64,000 nucleotides of DNA from Cupriavidus nantongensis. GTDB lineage: Bacteria; Pseudomonadota; Gammaproteobacteria; Burkholderiales; Burkholderiaceae. The notes under the pieces are model-generated. The model had not been told where the DNA came from. It did not search any database and saw nothing but the letters and a program-made list of their open reading frames with translations. The stretch is taken from assembly GCF_001598055.1 (NCBI RefSeq), contig NZ_CP014844.1, positions 2,815,622-2,879,621 of the forward strand, given 5' to 3'. Made by a program: the position numbers and the translations under genes. This document shows, piece by piece, positions 26,044-33,745 of the stretch; position 1 is the first letter of the stretch; each line of letters opens with the position of its first letter.

Positions 26044-26970
26044 TCAGCTGCCGTCTGGCTTCGCAACGGGCACCGGTTTTGTCTTGTCCCGATACTTCGG
26101 CCAGGCGGAGCGCTTTGGAGCGTAATGCGTGCGAGCCGTTCTCGTGGACGCGTGCCCGAGTAGCTTTGCGACTTCTTCGTGCGAGTGAACAGCCTTGACG
26201 TTGGCGCTGAACTGGTGACGTGCGGAATACAACGCGTAGCGCTTTGTAGGGTCGTTCCCCCACAAAGCTTTGCAGGCCCGATAGACCGCCACCGCGCAAT
26301 TTTCGTGGATCTCCGTAAAGGATTTTCCGGCACCGAGCATCTCGCGGATCGAGGCGATGTGCGCCCGTACGATGCCCATGTCTTCGTGCGCGACAGGGAC
26401 CGAGCGCGTCGGACCGGTTCCCCTGCCATTGGTCGCCTTGGCGTTACGTGCATGCAGCTGGCCGGTGGCTTCGTCCAGTTCGGCATGCTCCCACTCGCGT
26501 GGTCGCAGGCCGGTGGCGACGGCGGCCATCAGCCATAGGCTGGCGCGCGTGGCGTAGTAACCGTTTCGGGTAGGGTTCGAGAGGTTGGCGACAAGCAAAT
26601 CGTAGTCTGCCTTCCTGATCCCCTTGCGCTTTCGCGACGAAGTCTGGCCCACGGTATTCGCGGGGATGCAGTCGCCGTAAGGTAGGCGGCGGATTTCCTC
26701 AGCCGTCTGCATGAAGAGCGCGTTGCCGGTTCGTTCGGCTTCGATTTCGTAGCGGCAGGCCAAACTGGCCTGATATTGCCGGAATGTTGACCACTTCCAT
26801 TGCGGGGCGTTCTGCTTCATGAAGGCGACGACGGCCTCGGGCGGCGGATAGGCGTCATCGGGGAGCGCCATCTCCTTCGCCAAGCGGGTCATCAGGCCAT
26901 TCGCACGCCGCAGGTAACTGTCGACTGTTGCCGACGTCCGAGACTGCTTACGGGCTCTGTTGGGATTCAT
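26044..26970 (-). CDS. Tyrosine recombinase (phage-integrase family)
   Basis: A 308-residue recombinase. The catalytic box includes TGLRPREWEHAEL (first Arg), YSARHQFSANV (second Arg region), LLGHASTRTARTHY (His and nucleophilic Tyr). The N-terminal part (SYLRRANGLMTRLAKEMALP) fits a core-binding domain. The start ATG 26970 has GGAG nine bases upstream; the longer frame to 27036 lacks a site. A role in plasmid dimer resolution, or as the integrase of an integrated island, is possible. Inverted repeats at 27371-27472 and 27724-27765, just upstream, are candidate target sites. Confidence 0.82.
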   Translation of the reverse strand: MNPNRARKQSRTSATVDSYLRRANGLMTRLAKEMALPDDAYPPPEAVVAFMKQNAPQWKWSTFRQYQASLACRYEIEAERTGNALFMQTAEEIRRLPYGDCIPANTVGQTSSRKRKGIRKADYDLLVANLSNPTRNGYYATRASLWLMAAVATGLRPREWEHAELDEATGQLHARNAKATNGRGTGPTRSVPVAHEDMGIVRAHIASIREMLGAGKSFTEIHENCAVAVYRACKALWGNDPTKRYALYSARHQFSANVKAVHSHEEVAKLLGHASTRTARTHYAPKRSAWPKYRDKTKPVPVAKPDGS

Positions 26971-27370
26971 GTGCGTCGAACTCCATTCCATTGTCGTCGG
27001 CCGCAGGCCGTGCCGCCCGGCGGCATCACTGTGCATTGCAGCTTACCTACCGCGATGGTCTCCGCGGCCAAGTAGGGTCCATGCGCTTCGAATCCAATGT
27101 CAGCCTCCTGCGCCCATTCCGATAGCTGCCCCGTTGATGTCGGCCTCGCCGGTGCCTCCTGGTGGCTCCCGCCTTCGGGTGGTATCCGTGCTCGCGGGCC
27201 CGGTCCGGTCGATTCCTGCCTGGGTGGCCACACCGGTCTCTGACCTGCAGGGTCCGATGTGACGGGTGCCGCGGTTGCTATCTGCGAGTGAGTGGTGACG
27301 AGCTTACGGGCGCTGGCTGCTGGTGTGCTGATCCTGCAGTGGCCGGCCGCTGCAGGTCGCGATTCTGGTT

Positions 27371-27472
27371 GATTCCGTTACTCGGGTTGGTATCGGCGGC
27401 GGCTATGTTGTCACATAGCCGCGTTACACGAGCGCTCACTGCGTCGTGTAACAGGCCCATGGTGACGGAATC
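27371..27472. repeat. Nested inverted-repeat cluster upstream of the recombinase
   Basis: Outer arms GATTCCGTTAC (27371-27381) and GTGACGGAATC (27462-27472) match with one mismatch. They enclose two adjacent perfect hairpins: GCGGCTATGT-TGTC-ACATAGCCGC (27399-27422) and GTTACACGA-N12-TCGTGTAAC (27423-27452). No T-runs follow. The layout suggests a recombination, resolution or oriT-type site rather than a terminator (inference). Confidence 0.6.
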
Positions 27473-27723
27473 CTAGCAGATACCGTGTTCGTCGGGAATC
27501 TGATGTTGTGTTTTCTGCGCATCGCGCTGTGCCACCCGGGTGGGAGCGTCGGTTTGGCTGGCGACCATATCGGTGACGGTCTAGCCGTGGCAGCGCGACA
27601 TTGCGTTCGAGAAGCGTGGGCCGGCTGGCGAACGCGGGGCGGCGCGCACGCCAGCGCCCTCTTTGCGTTGCGCTCCCTTCAGCTGAGGTCTCCATCGCCA
27701 TGGGTCTCCTGCCGTCCCCTCCA

Positions 27724-27765
27724 GCGCCCGTTACCGAGCATATCGATGTGCTTGGTAACGGGCGC
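27724..27765. repeat. Perfect 12-bp inverted repeat, with a related half-site at 27876
   Basis: GCGCCCGTTACC and GGTAACGGGCGC flank an 18-bp, nearly palindromic centre (GAGCATATCGATGTGCTT). The left arm and adjacent bases, CCGTTACCGAGCAT, recur as CCGTTACCGGGCAT at 27876-27889. It is likely a protein-binding or recombination site. The rest of 27473-27929 shows no gene. Confidence 0.6.
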
Positions 27766-27929
27766 GGACAGCAACCACATAGCGGCTCTCGGCCCATATT
27801 GCACAAGGCTGTCCCGGCTACCTCGTAGTGCTCTGCATCGGAGCGGTTGCCTTTGAACGGTCTACAACAAGTGGTCCGTTACCGGGCATAGCGCCGAATG
27901 CCCCGCCTTTCGGGCGAGCCGACGAAGTG

Positions 27930-28039
27930 TTCCTGCAGGTGCACTGCAAGGGCACTGCATCTTCACTGCAACTGTCCTGCACTATCAGTGCGCCGGCACT
28001 GCATGACGCTCGCCCTCTCACCCCAAGCTCACTGCGCAG
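27930..28039 (+). repeat. 11-bp-phased direct-repeat array upstream of the stbA-like gene
   Basis: Ten consecutive 11-bp units beginning at 27930. Eight carry a core related to GCACTGCA (units at 27930, 27941, 27952, 27963, 27974, 27985, 27996 and 28029); two (28007, 28018) are degenerate. The exact 11-bp period puts each core on the same DNA face. In R388, StbA binds 9-bp repeats spaced by 2 bp, also an 11-bp period, directly upstream of stbA, so this array is the probable binding site of the 28092 product. Confidence 0.8.
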
Positions 28040-28051
28040 ACGTCCTGATTC

Positions 28052-28071
28052 CGTATAATTGCAGCGATACA
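28052..28071. promoter_or_regulatory. 20-bp dyad operator, copy 5, overlapping the stb promoter
   Basis: CGTATAA-TTGCAG-CGATACA. A perfect TATAAT (28054-28059) lies within the left half; the -35 is not clear. It is 20 bp ahead of the stbA-like start codon and directly follows the 11-bp repeat array. Confidence 0.68.
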
Positions 28072-28091
28072 TACATGCAGAGGAACATTCG

Positions 28092-28532
28092 ATGGAGAAG
28101 AGCAGCGTGGTCTGCGCGCTGCGCGCGCTTGCAGCCGACAACAAGGGGCGCTCCGACACTGCGCGTCTGCGCGAAGTGTTTGAAGACGTGGAAGCGGCTC
28201 TCAATGCCGGCGTGAAGCGTCGGGCGATCCTGGAGGCACTGAACCAACAGGGCTTCAAGATGACCTTCAAGGGATTCGAGAGCGCGATGTACAGAATTCG
28301 CAAGCAGCGAAGCCAAAGGACGCCAGCTGCGTGCGGAGTGACGCTGCCCGCCATCCCGCCCCAAACACCGGTTGGAGCCGCACACGCGCCGCCCATGGCT
28401 ATCGAGCCCGTCGCCGACACCGATGCAGTACGTGATGCATTGACCAATCAGAAATCTCGCGAAGAGAAGTTCTCTCGTTACTCAACCAGCACCACCCTTT
28501 CCCAGCGTCTCGGACAGAAAAAGGAGTCATAA
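28092..28532 (+). CDS. StbA/TraK-like DNA-binding plasmid segregation or relaxosome protein
   Basis: A 146-residue protein with a helical N-terminal domain (TARLREVFEDVEAALNAGVKRRAILEALNQQGFKMTFKGFESAMYRIRK) that reads like a helix-turn-helix, then a Pro-rich linker and charged tail. R388 StbA and RP4 TraK are similar in size, position and domain order. ATG 28092 is chosen because AGAGGAA lies six bases upstream; the frame to 28059 starts within the operator. It is the first gene of a three-gene operon, and its stop abuts the next start codon. It probably binds the 11-bp array. Confidence 0.68.
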   Translation: MEKSSVVCALRALAADNKGRSDTARLREVFEDVEAALNAGVKRRAILEALNQQGFKMTFKGFESAMYRIRKQRSQRTPAACGVTLPAIPPQTPVGAAHAPPMAIEPVADTDAVRDALTNQKSREEKFSRYSTSTTLSQRLGQKKES

Positions 28533-29222
28533 ATGCGTATCGCCTTTGCCAATTTTTCCGGCAACAACGGCAAGACCACCCTCGCCCACCATCTTGCGGC
28601 ACCGCGGTTGAACACCCACGTGATTACCGTGGAAACCATCAATGCCGGCGAAGGCGGCGAGAGCATTAGGGCCAGCCAGTTTCACGACCTACAACGCCAT
28701 CTGCTCACGACCCATACTGCAGTGGTCGACATTGGAGCTTCGAACATCGAGGTCTTCATCCATGCGATGGCTCAATACCGTAAGTCGCACGAGGACTTTG
28801 ACTACTTTGTCGTTCCCGTCGTAAAGGAAGCGAAGCAACAGAAGGACACGATTGCCACCATTGACGCCCTGGCGGCTCTTGGTGTGCCTGCCAGGAAAAT
28901 CCGCGTGGTCTTCAATAAATTGGCCATTGATGACGATGTGCACAGCCAGTTCGGCGCGATCTTCGGGTATGCAGCCGAGGAAAAGAAGTGTGTGGTACGG
29001 CCTGAAGCCGCCGTCTTTGAAAGCGATATCTTCGAGAGAAGCCAGGCGCTGGGAAAGACCATCTCCGAGATCCTCGCTGACACGACCGACTTCCGCGCCA
29101 AGCTCAAGGATGCCAAGGACGATCAGGAGAAGGAGTATTGTGTTCAGATGATCCTCGCAAAGCGCCTGGCTGACTCGGCCGACGAGAACCTCGACGCCGT
29201 CTACAAGGTGTTGTTCAAGTAG
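28533..29222 (+). CDS. StbB/TraL-like P-loop ATPase (ParA/MinD superfamily)
   Basis: A 229-residue protein. The P-loop region is FANFSGNNGKTTLAHHL, without the GG of classical ParA but with NGKTT; THTAVVDIGASN serves as the Walker B region. In R388 StbB and RP4 TraL this ATPase acts in plasmid positioning or transfer. A strong AAGGAG precedes the ATG, which directly follows the previous stop codon. Confidence 0.75.
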   Translation: MRIAFANFSGNNGKTTLAHHLAAPRLNTHVITVETINAGEGGESIRASQFHDLQRHLLTTHTAVVDIGASNIEVFIHAMAQYRKSHEDFDYFVVPVVKEAKQQKDTIATIDALAALGVPARKIRVVFNKLAIDDDVHSQFGAIFGYAAEEKKCVVRPEAAVFESDIFERSQALGKTISEILADTTDFRAKLKDAKDDQEKEYCVQMILAKRLADSADENLDAVYKVLFK

Positions 29223-29232
29223 AGCCACGGCC

Positions 29233-29673
29233 ATGCGCGAAATCCGAAAGATCCACGAGGCTCTGCTGGCTCAGCACTTCGAAGACGTCGACCGGCTCGC
29301 CAACAAGATCACGGACGCCGCCGAAAAAGTGGAGCGGGCCACCGCCACGCTAACGGCGGTCTGTGGCACGCCCCGGCCCGGGCGGGTGTCGCAGAATCCT
29401 CCTGACCGCAATGCGTTTGCTGCGCGGTCGGCTTGGGGTCAAGGACTTGTGGTCGCAACGATTATGGCAGGAGTCATGACATCGGCCGGCGTGGCTGCCT
29501 GGGTGAGCCGCACTCAGCCTATGCATACGCCGGAGCAGGAGCGCGCGGCGAAAATCGGAAACGCCATCGTGCAAGCTTGGCCGACATTCGATCCCGCTAC
29601 CCAGAGGAGGATGTGGAACGCGCTGACGCCGGAGGCTCAAGAGGCTCTGGCCCGCTCCGCAAATCGCAGGTAA
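29233..29673 (+). CDS. StbC/TraM-like small membrane protein
   Basis: A 146-residue protein with an N-terminal coiled coil (residues 5-40), one transmembrane segment at about residues 75-92 (GLVVATIMAGVMTSAGVAAWV) and a short C-terminal helical domain. Size, topology and place as third gene of the operon match StbC (R388) and TraM (RP4). The 280 bp after it hold no clear gene. Confidence 0.62.
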   Translation: MREIRKIHEALLAQHFEDVDRLANKITDAAEKVERATATLTAVCGTPRPGRVSQNPPDRNAFAARSAWGQGLVVATIMAGVMTSAGVAAWVSRTQPMHTPEQERAAKIGNAIVQAWPTFDPATQRRMWNALTPEAQEALARSANRR

Positions 29674-29951
29674 CTGGCTAGCGTGGCGTGTTCGCTACAG
29701 TTTGGCCTTCGCACTCGCGATGCACCTTTCGCTGCACGCCTATCTCCCCATGCGTGAACGCATCGTCCATGGGACCACAATGCACTACATGGATCGGGGC
29801 GGCGCTAGCAGTCGTGGCTCGGCGGCCGCGGCACCGCACAGCTGCAGACACTGAGACATGTTTTTGCAGTGGGGCCAGAGGTGCATCATCGTTGGTGCGA
29901 TGCAAGAGACCGGATCGCCAATGCGAGGCCATTGGGCGATGCAGTTCGGCA

Positions 29952-30971
29952 TTATTGGCAGTTGAGCCGTCGCTCGACATCGAAGGTGGCTAGAACCAGG
30001 TCGCCGCGTTCCACGGCCTGTATCCAGGGCAAGAGATCATTCATCGGGGCGGTGCCGCTGCGGTCCATCCCTAGGACTTGCACGTAGCGTGCATCGCGAT
30101 CAATGCGATAGAGACGGTCACCGCTGCGGGTTGCCAAGGTTGCGCCGCGGAAGCGCTCCTTGAAGCGCGCTACCCGGGTATGCAGCAGTGCGGCCTCGTG
30201 CGCCTTTGCGGCGGCCTCACGGGCGGCAGTGGCAGCGACGGAAAAGTCGGTCGGGCCGCTGGCTAGCTTCGCCAGATACGCATACAGGCGACCTCCTTTG
30301 AAATCGGCGAGACGGTTAGCCATCGCTGCCACGATGTCCGATAGCCGCTTGCCGTGGGCTTTGGCTATTCCCATCAGTTTGAAAAGGCCCGCCTTGGACA
30401 AACCTTGGCCAGTGAGATGGGCCAAGTCGACGGGGAGGGCGCCAATAGTGGCTACAGGGCGATGATTCTTTGCGATAGTGGGTTCAGATAACGAATGGCC
30501 GACTGACAAATTGTCAGACGGTGGCGTGTGGATAACATCCTTAGGAGCCTCGATCAGCCCCACCAATGCAGCGGCCTTCGGGGTAAGACGGATGCGGGCG
30601 ACGGCGTACCGCCCGTTACGCGACTTGCGCTCTTGGGGCATCACTTCGATGAGGCCTTCGCTTTTGAGTCCAGCCAGGTGGCGGTACAGGGTTCGCTCAG
30701 TTACGCCCAGACGGTCTGCAATCTTTGACTTATGGGCAAAGACGGTAGCGAACGGCTCGGATTGCGGCACGTAGCGAACAAGCTCAGCGAGTGCGGCGCG
30801 GAGGCTCTTGCTCAAGCCCTCAATGTGTTTCGCTGCGTCAAACGCACGAAGGATACGGTTGGGCAGATTGCGACGTGTTGCTGGAGTCAGGGTTACAGGA
30901 TGACCCTGCTGGCATTCGTGGGTCGGGCGAACGCCACCCTCGCCAGCAACGAAGTGTTGCGCGATAGACAT
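29952..30971 (-). CDS. Winged-helix replication-type protein downstream of parAB (RepC-like position)
   Basis: A 339-residue protein with an N-terminal winged helix: SKIADRLGVTERTLYRHLAGLKSEGLIEVMPQERKSRNGRYAVARI. The pattern PNRILRAFDAAKHIEGLSKSLRAAL precedes it. Plasmid replication proteins such as RepC and other wHTH initiators have this layout. The start is ATG 30971, since the longer frame to 31100 runs through the antisense RNA region. The order parA, parB, leader with antisense RNA, then this gene mirrors repABC operons. It could be a second initiator or only a regulator; no conserved catalytic motif decides this. Confidence 0.6.
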   Translation of the reverse strand: MSIAQHFVAGEGGVRPTHECQQGHPVTLTPATRRNLPNRILRAFDAAKHIEGLSKSLRAALAELVRYVPQSEPFATVFAHKSKIADRLGVTERTLYRHLAGLKSEGLIEVMPQERKSRNGRYAVARIRLTPKAAALVGLIEAPKDVIHTPPSDNLSVGHSLSEPTIAKNHRPVATIGALPVDLAHLTGQGLSKAGLFKLMGIAKAHGKRLSDIVAAMANRLADFKGGRLYAYLAKLASGPTDFSVAATAAREAAAKAHEAALLHTRVARFKERFRGATLATRSGDRLYRIDRDARYVQVLGMDRSGTAPMNDLLPWIQAVERGDLVLATFDVERRLNCQ

Positions 30972-31006
30972 GTCAAGCTTCCATTTCAAGAATGGCCAAA
31001 CAATGC

Positions 31007-31034
31007 TTGACTGCCCCTCACGTTTCGCTACACT
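31007..31034 (+). promoter_or_regulatory. Promoter of a putative antisense RNA
   Basis: TTGACT (31007-31012), a 16-bp spacer and TACACT (31029-31034), reading rightward, opposite to the par-rep operon. It lies in the leader of the replication-type gene and points towards a strong terminator 70 bp away. Confidence 0.6.
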
Positions 31035-31040
31035 CCGAGT

Positions 31041-31142
31041 TACGGTCCTCATCCGGTTCCAGCCGGTGAGTCTAGCGGGTAAGGTTCCAGCCAAGCCCAT
31101 TTTGCAAAAGCCTTCGGTTCCAGCCGAAGGCTTTTGTCTTTT
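31041..31142 (+). ncRNA. Putative counter-transcribed RNA in the rep leader
   Basis: A predicted RNA of about 100 nt, antisense to the leader between parB and the replication-type gene. It would start near 31041 and end at the hairpin CAAAAGCCTTCGG / CCGAAGGCTTTTG (31105-31136, perfect 13-bp stem) followed by TCTTTT. GGTTCCAGCC occurs three times (31055, 31083, 31116), once in the loop region. repABC plasmids control copy number with such an RNA at this place. No Rfam family recognised by eye. Confidence 0.6.
31105..31141 (+). terminator. Strong terminator hairpin of the antisense RNA
   Basis: A perfect 13-bp stem with a 6-nt loop. U-rich sequence (CTTTTGTCTTTT) follows on the plus strand only, so it favours termination of rightward RNA. 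In the leftward leader it would form a large hairpin. Confidence 0.8.
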
Positions 31143-31233
31143 GGGTCAGCAATAGTTGCTGGTCAAATCGGCACCTTTTTCTCTAAGTGATTGATTTTTA
31201 ACGATTCCCCATTGGGAACGTTTGCGGGCCGGG

Positions 31234-32256
31234 TTATTTGTTCGCCTCTTCAATCTGTGAGCGGATGAAGGCCTCGATCTTGCTGGCCCAATCCTCAACC
31301 GCAGCCTCATTGTTCTTGCCGTTAAATCGGAGTCCGATAACACCCCCTCGCACTGACACGTCACAAAGCTTCCGCTTGCCGACGAATATGGCACGAGCTG
31401 CAGGTGCGGCCGGTCTTGCAAGCTTCGGCTTCGCAAGCTCCAAGGCTCGCTTCTGTGTCATCGATTCATCGCTGATGAGTGCTTCGATTGCTTTGACGAC
31501 GGCCTCAGCGTTCCCGCTGCTGGCGATTGCAGCGAACTCCTCGGCCGCATGGCCGCCGACTCTGTCGGGCCGCATAGCGATTGCCGCGCGAGCCGCCGCG
31601 GGTAGCTTTTCAAATGCCAGGATCCGCGAGACATGTGAGGCACTGAGGCCCGACGCTTCAAGAATGTCGCTGCGGGTAAACCCCGACTCTTCCTGAAGCC
31701 GGACAAATTGCCGATATTTCTCAAAGTCGGGTAGGGCAGGCGCCAGCAAGTTCGAGAAGGTCGCACCAAGTTCGGCACTCTTGGCATCGCCAGAAAACGG
31801 GATGCCCAAGATCGTAGTGCGACCGAGGTCCCGGTAGATGGCCACGCGATTGTGGCCCGACACGATCTCGTTCGTTCCATCCGGCCGCGGCAAGTAGACG
31901 ATTGGATGGATGAGCTTGTTCTTGGCCAGATTGGCACGGAGTTCTTCGTACTCCACTGGAGACAAGATGCGACGCCGCCCAGGAACCTCCACCAAGGATG
32001 AAATCGCGAGTTCGATTGCACCGGCAGCACCCTGGCCCTGCTGAAGGCTCTCGATCTTCTGACGGGCTTCCTCCAACAGCTTTTTGACTGCAGCTGCCTC
32101 AGCGGAGGCAGCTGCAGCTCGATCTTCTGCGTCGTTAATTCGGCTCGTGAACTCGAACATCCGCCCCGGTGCCGTGCGGGCAGACGTTGAGCGTTCCGTC
32201 CGCTGGCCGCCCTTGCCCGGCTCGAGGGCGGCCGTCTTCTCAAGTAGTTTGCTCAT
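31234..32256 (-). CDS. parB: ParB-family partition protein
   Basis: A 340-residue protein. It contains a ParB nuclease-like box (VEYEELRANLAKNKLIHPIVYL, then EIVSGHNRVAIYRDLG) and a central helix-turn-helix (SGFTRSDILEASGLSASHVSRILAFEKLP). An N-terminal coiled coil may serve ParA interaction. It would bind centromere-like parS sites, which I cannot locate with certainty. The start overlaps the parA end by 17 bp. Confidence 0.85.
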   Translation of the reverse strand: MSKLLEKTAALEPGKGGQRTERSTSARTAPGRMFEFTSRINDAEDRAAAASAEAAAVKKLLEEARQKIESLQQGQGAAGAIELAISSLVEVPGRRRILSPVEYEELRANLAKNKLIHPIVYLPRPDGTNEIVSGHNRVAIYRDLGRTTILGIPFSGDAKSAELGATFSNLLAPALPDFEKYRQFVRLQEESGFTRSDILEASGLSASHVSRILAFEKLPAAARAAIAMRPDRVGGHAAEEFAAIASSGNAEAVVKAIEALISDESMTQKRALELAKPKLARPAAPAARAIFVGKRKLCDVSVRGGVIGLRFNGKNNEAAVEDWASKIEAFIRSQIEEANK

Positions 32257-33472
32257 TCTTGGTGTCCTTCATCCAAGCTTTGACGAGTTGATCATCGATG
32301 AACTCGGAAAGCGCGTCCAATGGCGCTTTGAGGCGTTCATACTGTTCGCCAGACATTCGCGTCTCACCTTCTGCGTCCACATCGAGGCGCTTCTGGTCAT
32401 AGACCGTGGACAAGGCTCCCAGCGCCGCTGCCTGCACTTTTGAGTCGGGTACATGCAGAGGGAAGACCCGCTCACCGTATGCTTTGCGGATCCAACCTTG
32501 TACGCCTTTGGCGGCGTCGAACGGCCGGACTTTGGTCATAAAGACGTTGACGAAGTCATACCGCTTGTGCTCAGCATTCGGAAGGCGCGACGCAATCTCG
32601 CCAAACATTTGCCAGAATTGCGTCGAGCTAGCGAAGTCCAGCGCTTCAGGCGGCAGCGGCATAATGATTGCGTCTGCAGCCATCAGTACGTTGGTCGTCA
32701 GATAACTCAATGCAGGAGGCGTATCAATGACGACCGCATCGTACTCATCGAGAAGAGATTCCAACCCGTAGTGCAGGATGTTCCAGAATTCGAAGCGGCT
32801 GTCCTCGAGGATGTGGGAGGGAATCGAAAACTCCGCATCCTGTAACGCGTTGCACGCGGGGATCAGGTCCAGGTTCTTCCAGTAGGTCTCTTTGACCGCG
32901 TACCGGAGCGAGGTCTCGTCCCCATATATCAGGGGAAGAAGCGTGTCCGTGTCCGAGATCTCAGCATCGGGAGCGAATCCGCATAACTGCGTAGCCGAAC
33001 CTTGTGGGTCGCTGTCCAACAAGAGTACCTTCCGGCCGAGCAGCGTCAGCTTTTGCGCTACGCTTACCGAGGTCGACGTCTTCGCGACTCCTCCTTTGAA
33101 GTTAGCGAAAGCAATCACACGACCTCGGACTCCTTTCGGACGCTGCACACGGCTTGATGTTGCGGCTATCCAAGCCAGCGTTTCTTCCAGCGTAAATATC
33201 TTCGCTCGGCCCGTACCGGTCTGCGTCCCGGTCGGCAGGCCGAGCTTGGTCGTCAGGTACTTCATGCGCGTCTTATCGAACCCGCACAAGGACGCGATAT
33301 TTGCCGCAGTGAAAGTTGGCGGCTTTTTGCGCGGGTAGGGTTCAAGCATCGTCGCCCTGACCTGATCCAACATATCCAATGCCCGGCCAGCGATCACATC
33401 GCGGATGTCAGCGATTGAGACTGACTGGTCAATCTCAGGCACCCTGGAGATGAGCAAATCGTTCGCGGTCAC
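32240..33472 (-). CDS. parA: ParA-family partition ATPase with N-terminal DNA-binding domain
   Basis: About 410 residues. The deviant Walker A motif is FANFKGGVAKTSTSV, followed by VLLLDSDPQGSAT and YDAVVIDTPPALSYLTTN. The N-terminal ~130 residues contain a MerR/HTH-like segment (FTAANIASLCGFDKTRMKYLTTKLGLP) typical of type Ia ParA proteins that repress their own promoter. The frame is open to 33757, but the upstream part reads like non-coding promoter DNA; GTG 33472 (VTANDLLIS) is my best start, with moderate certainty. Confidence 0.83.
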   Translation of the reverse strand: MTANDLLISRVPEIDQSVSIADIRDVIAGRALDMLDQVRATMLEPYPRKKPPTFTAANIASLCGFDKTRMKYLTTKLGLPTGTQTGTGRAKIFTLEETLAWIAATSSRVQRPKGVRGRVIAFANFKGGVAKTSTSVSVAQKLTLLGRKVLLLDSDPQGSATQLCGFAPDAEISDTDTLLPLIYGDETSLRYAVKETYWKNLDLIPACNALQDAEFSIPSHILEDSRFEFWNILHYGLESLLDEYDAVVIDTPPALSYLTTNVLMAADAIIMPLPPEALDFASSTQFWQMFGEIASRLPNAEHKRYDFVNVFMTKVRPFDAAKGVQGWIRKAYGERVFPLHVPDSKVQAAALGALSTVYDQKRLDVDAEGETRMSGEQYERLKAPLDALSEFIDDQLVKAWMKDTKNEQTT

Positions 33473-33566
33473 AGTTCTGTCCCAAGTAAGCTGGAAATTT
33501 TCCGGGTTGGCGTGGATAATTCGGCTAACCCGGAGAATAAAACGCCGCTTGGTAAACTTCAAGTAA

Positions 33567-33580
33567 ACTCTTAAGAGTTC
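33567..33580. promoter_or_regulatory. Palindrome in the parA upstream region
   Basis: AACTCTTAAGAGTT is a perfect 14-bp palindrome, with the related TAAACTT and TAAACTC nearby. It lies about 95 bp ahead of parA and 165 bp ahead of the divergent gene at 33746. Candidates are a ParA operator or a parS-like site. Confidence 0.45.
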
Positions 33581-33745
33581 CTTGCAGAGCTGGTGCGTTG
33601 GCCGCCAATGTTGCTCAAGAGGCTCTTGGGCAGGGGGGCGCAGTGCTGCCGGGGGGCAGTAAAAGAAGAAGGAACAAGAAGGTGGCGCGGACGAGGTTGC
33701 AGCCTCGCCCACGCCGGCACCCCAACCCTGTACGAGAGGACTGGA

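Noticed and set aside
27930..28039. The phased repeat array as a CRISPR
   Set aside because: Units are 11 bp without unique spacers of 25-40 bp, and no cas genes are present.
29674..29951. Possible gene between the StbC-like and replication-type genes
   Set aside because: Frames here are short, overlap on both strands and lack ribosome-binding sites.
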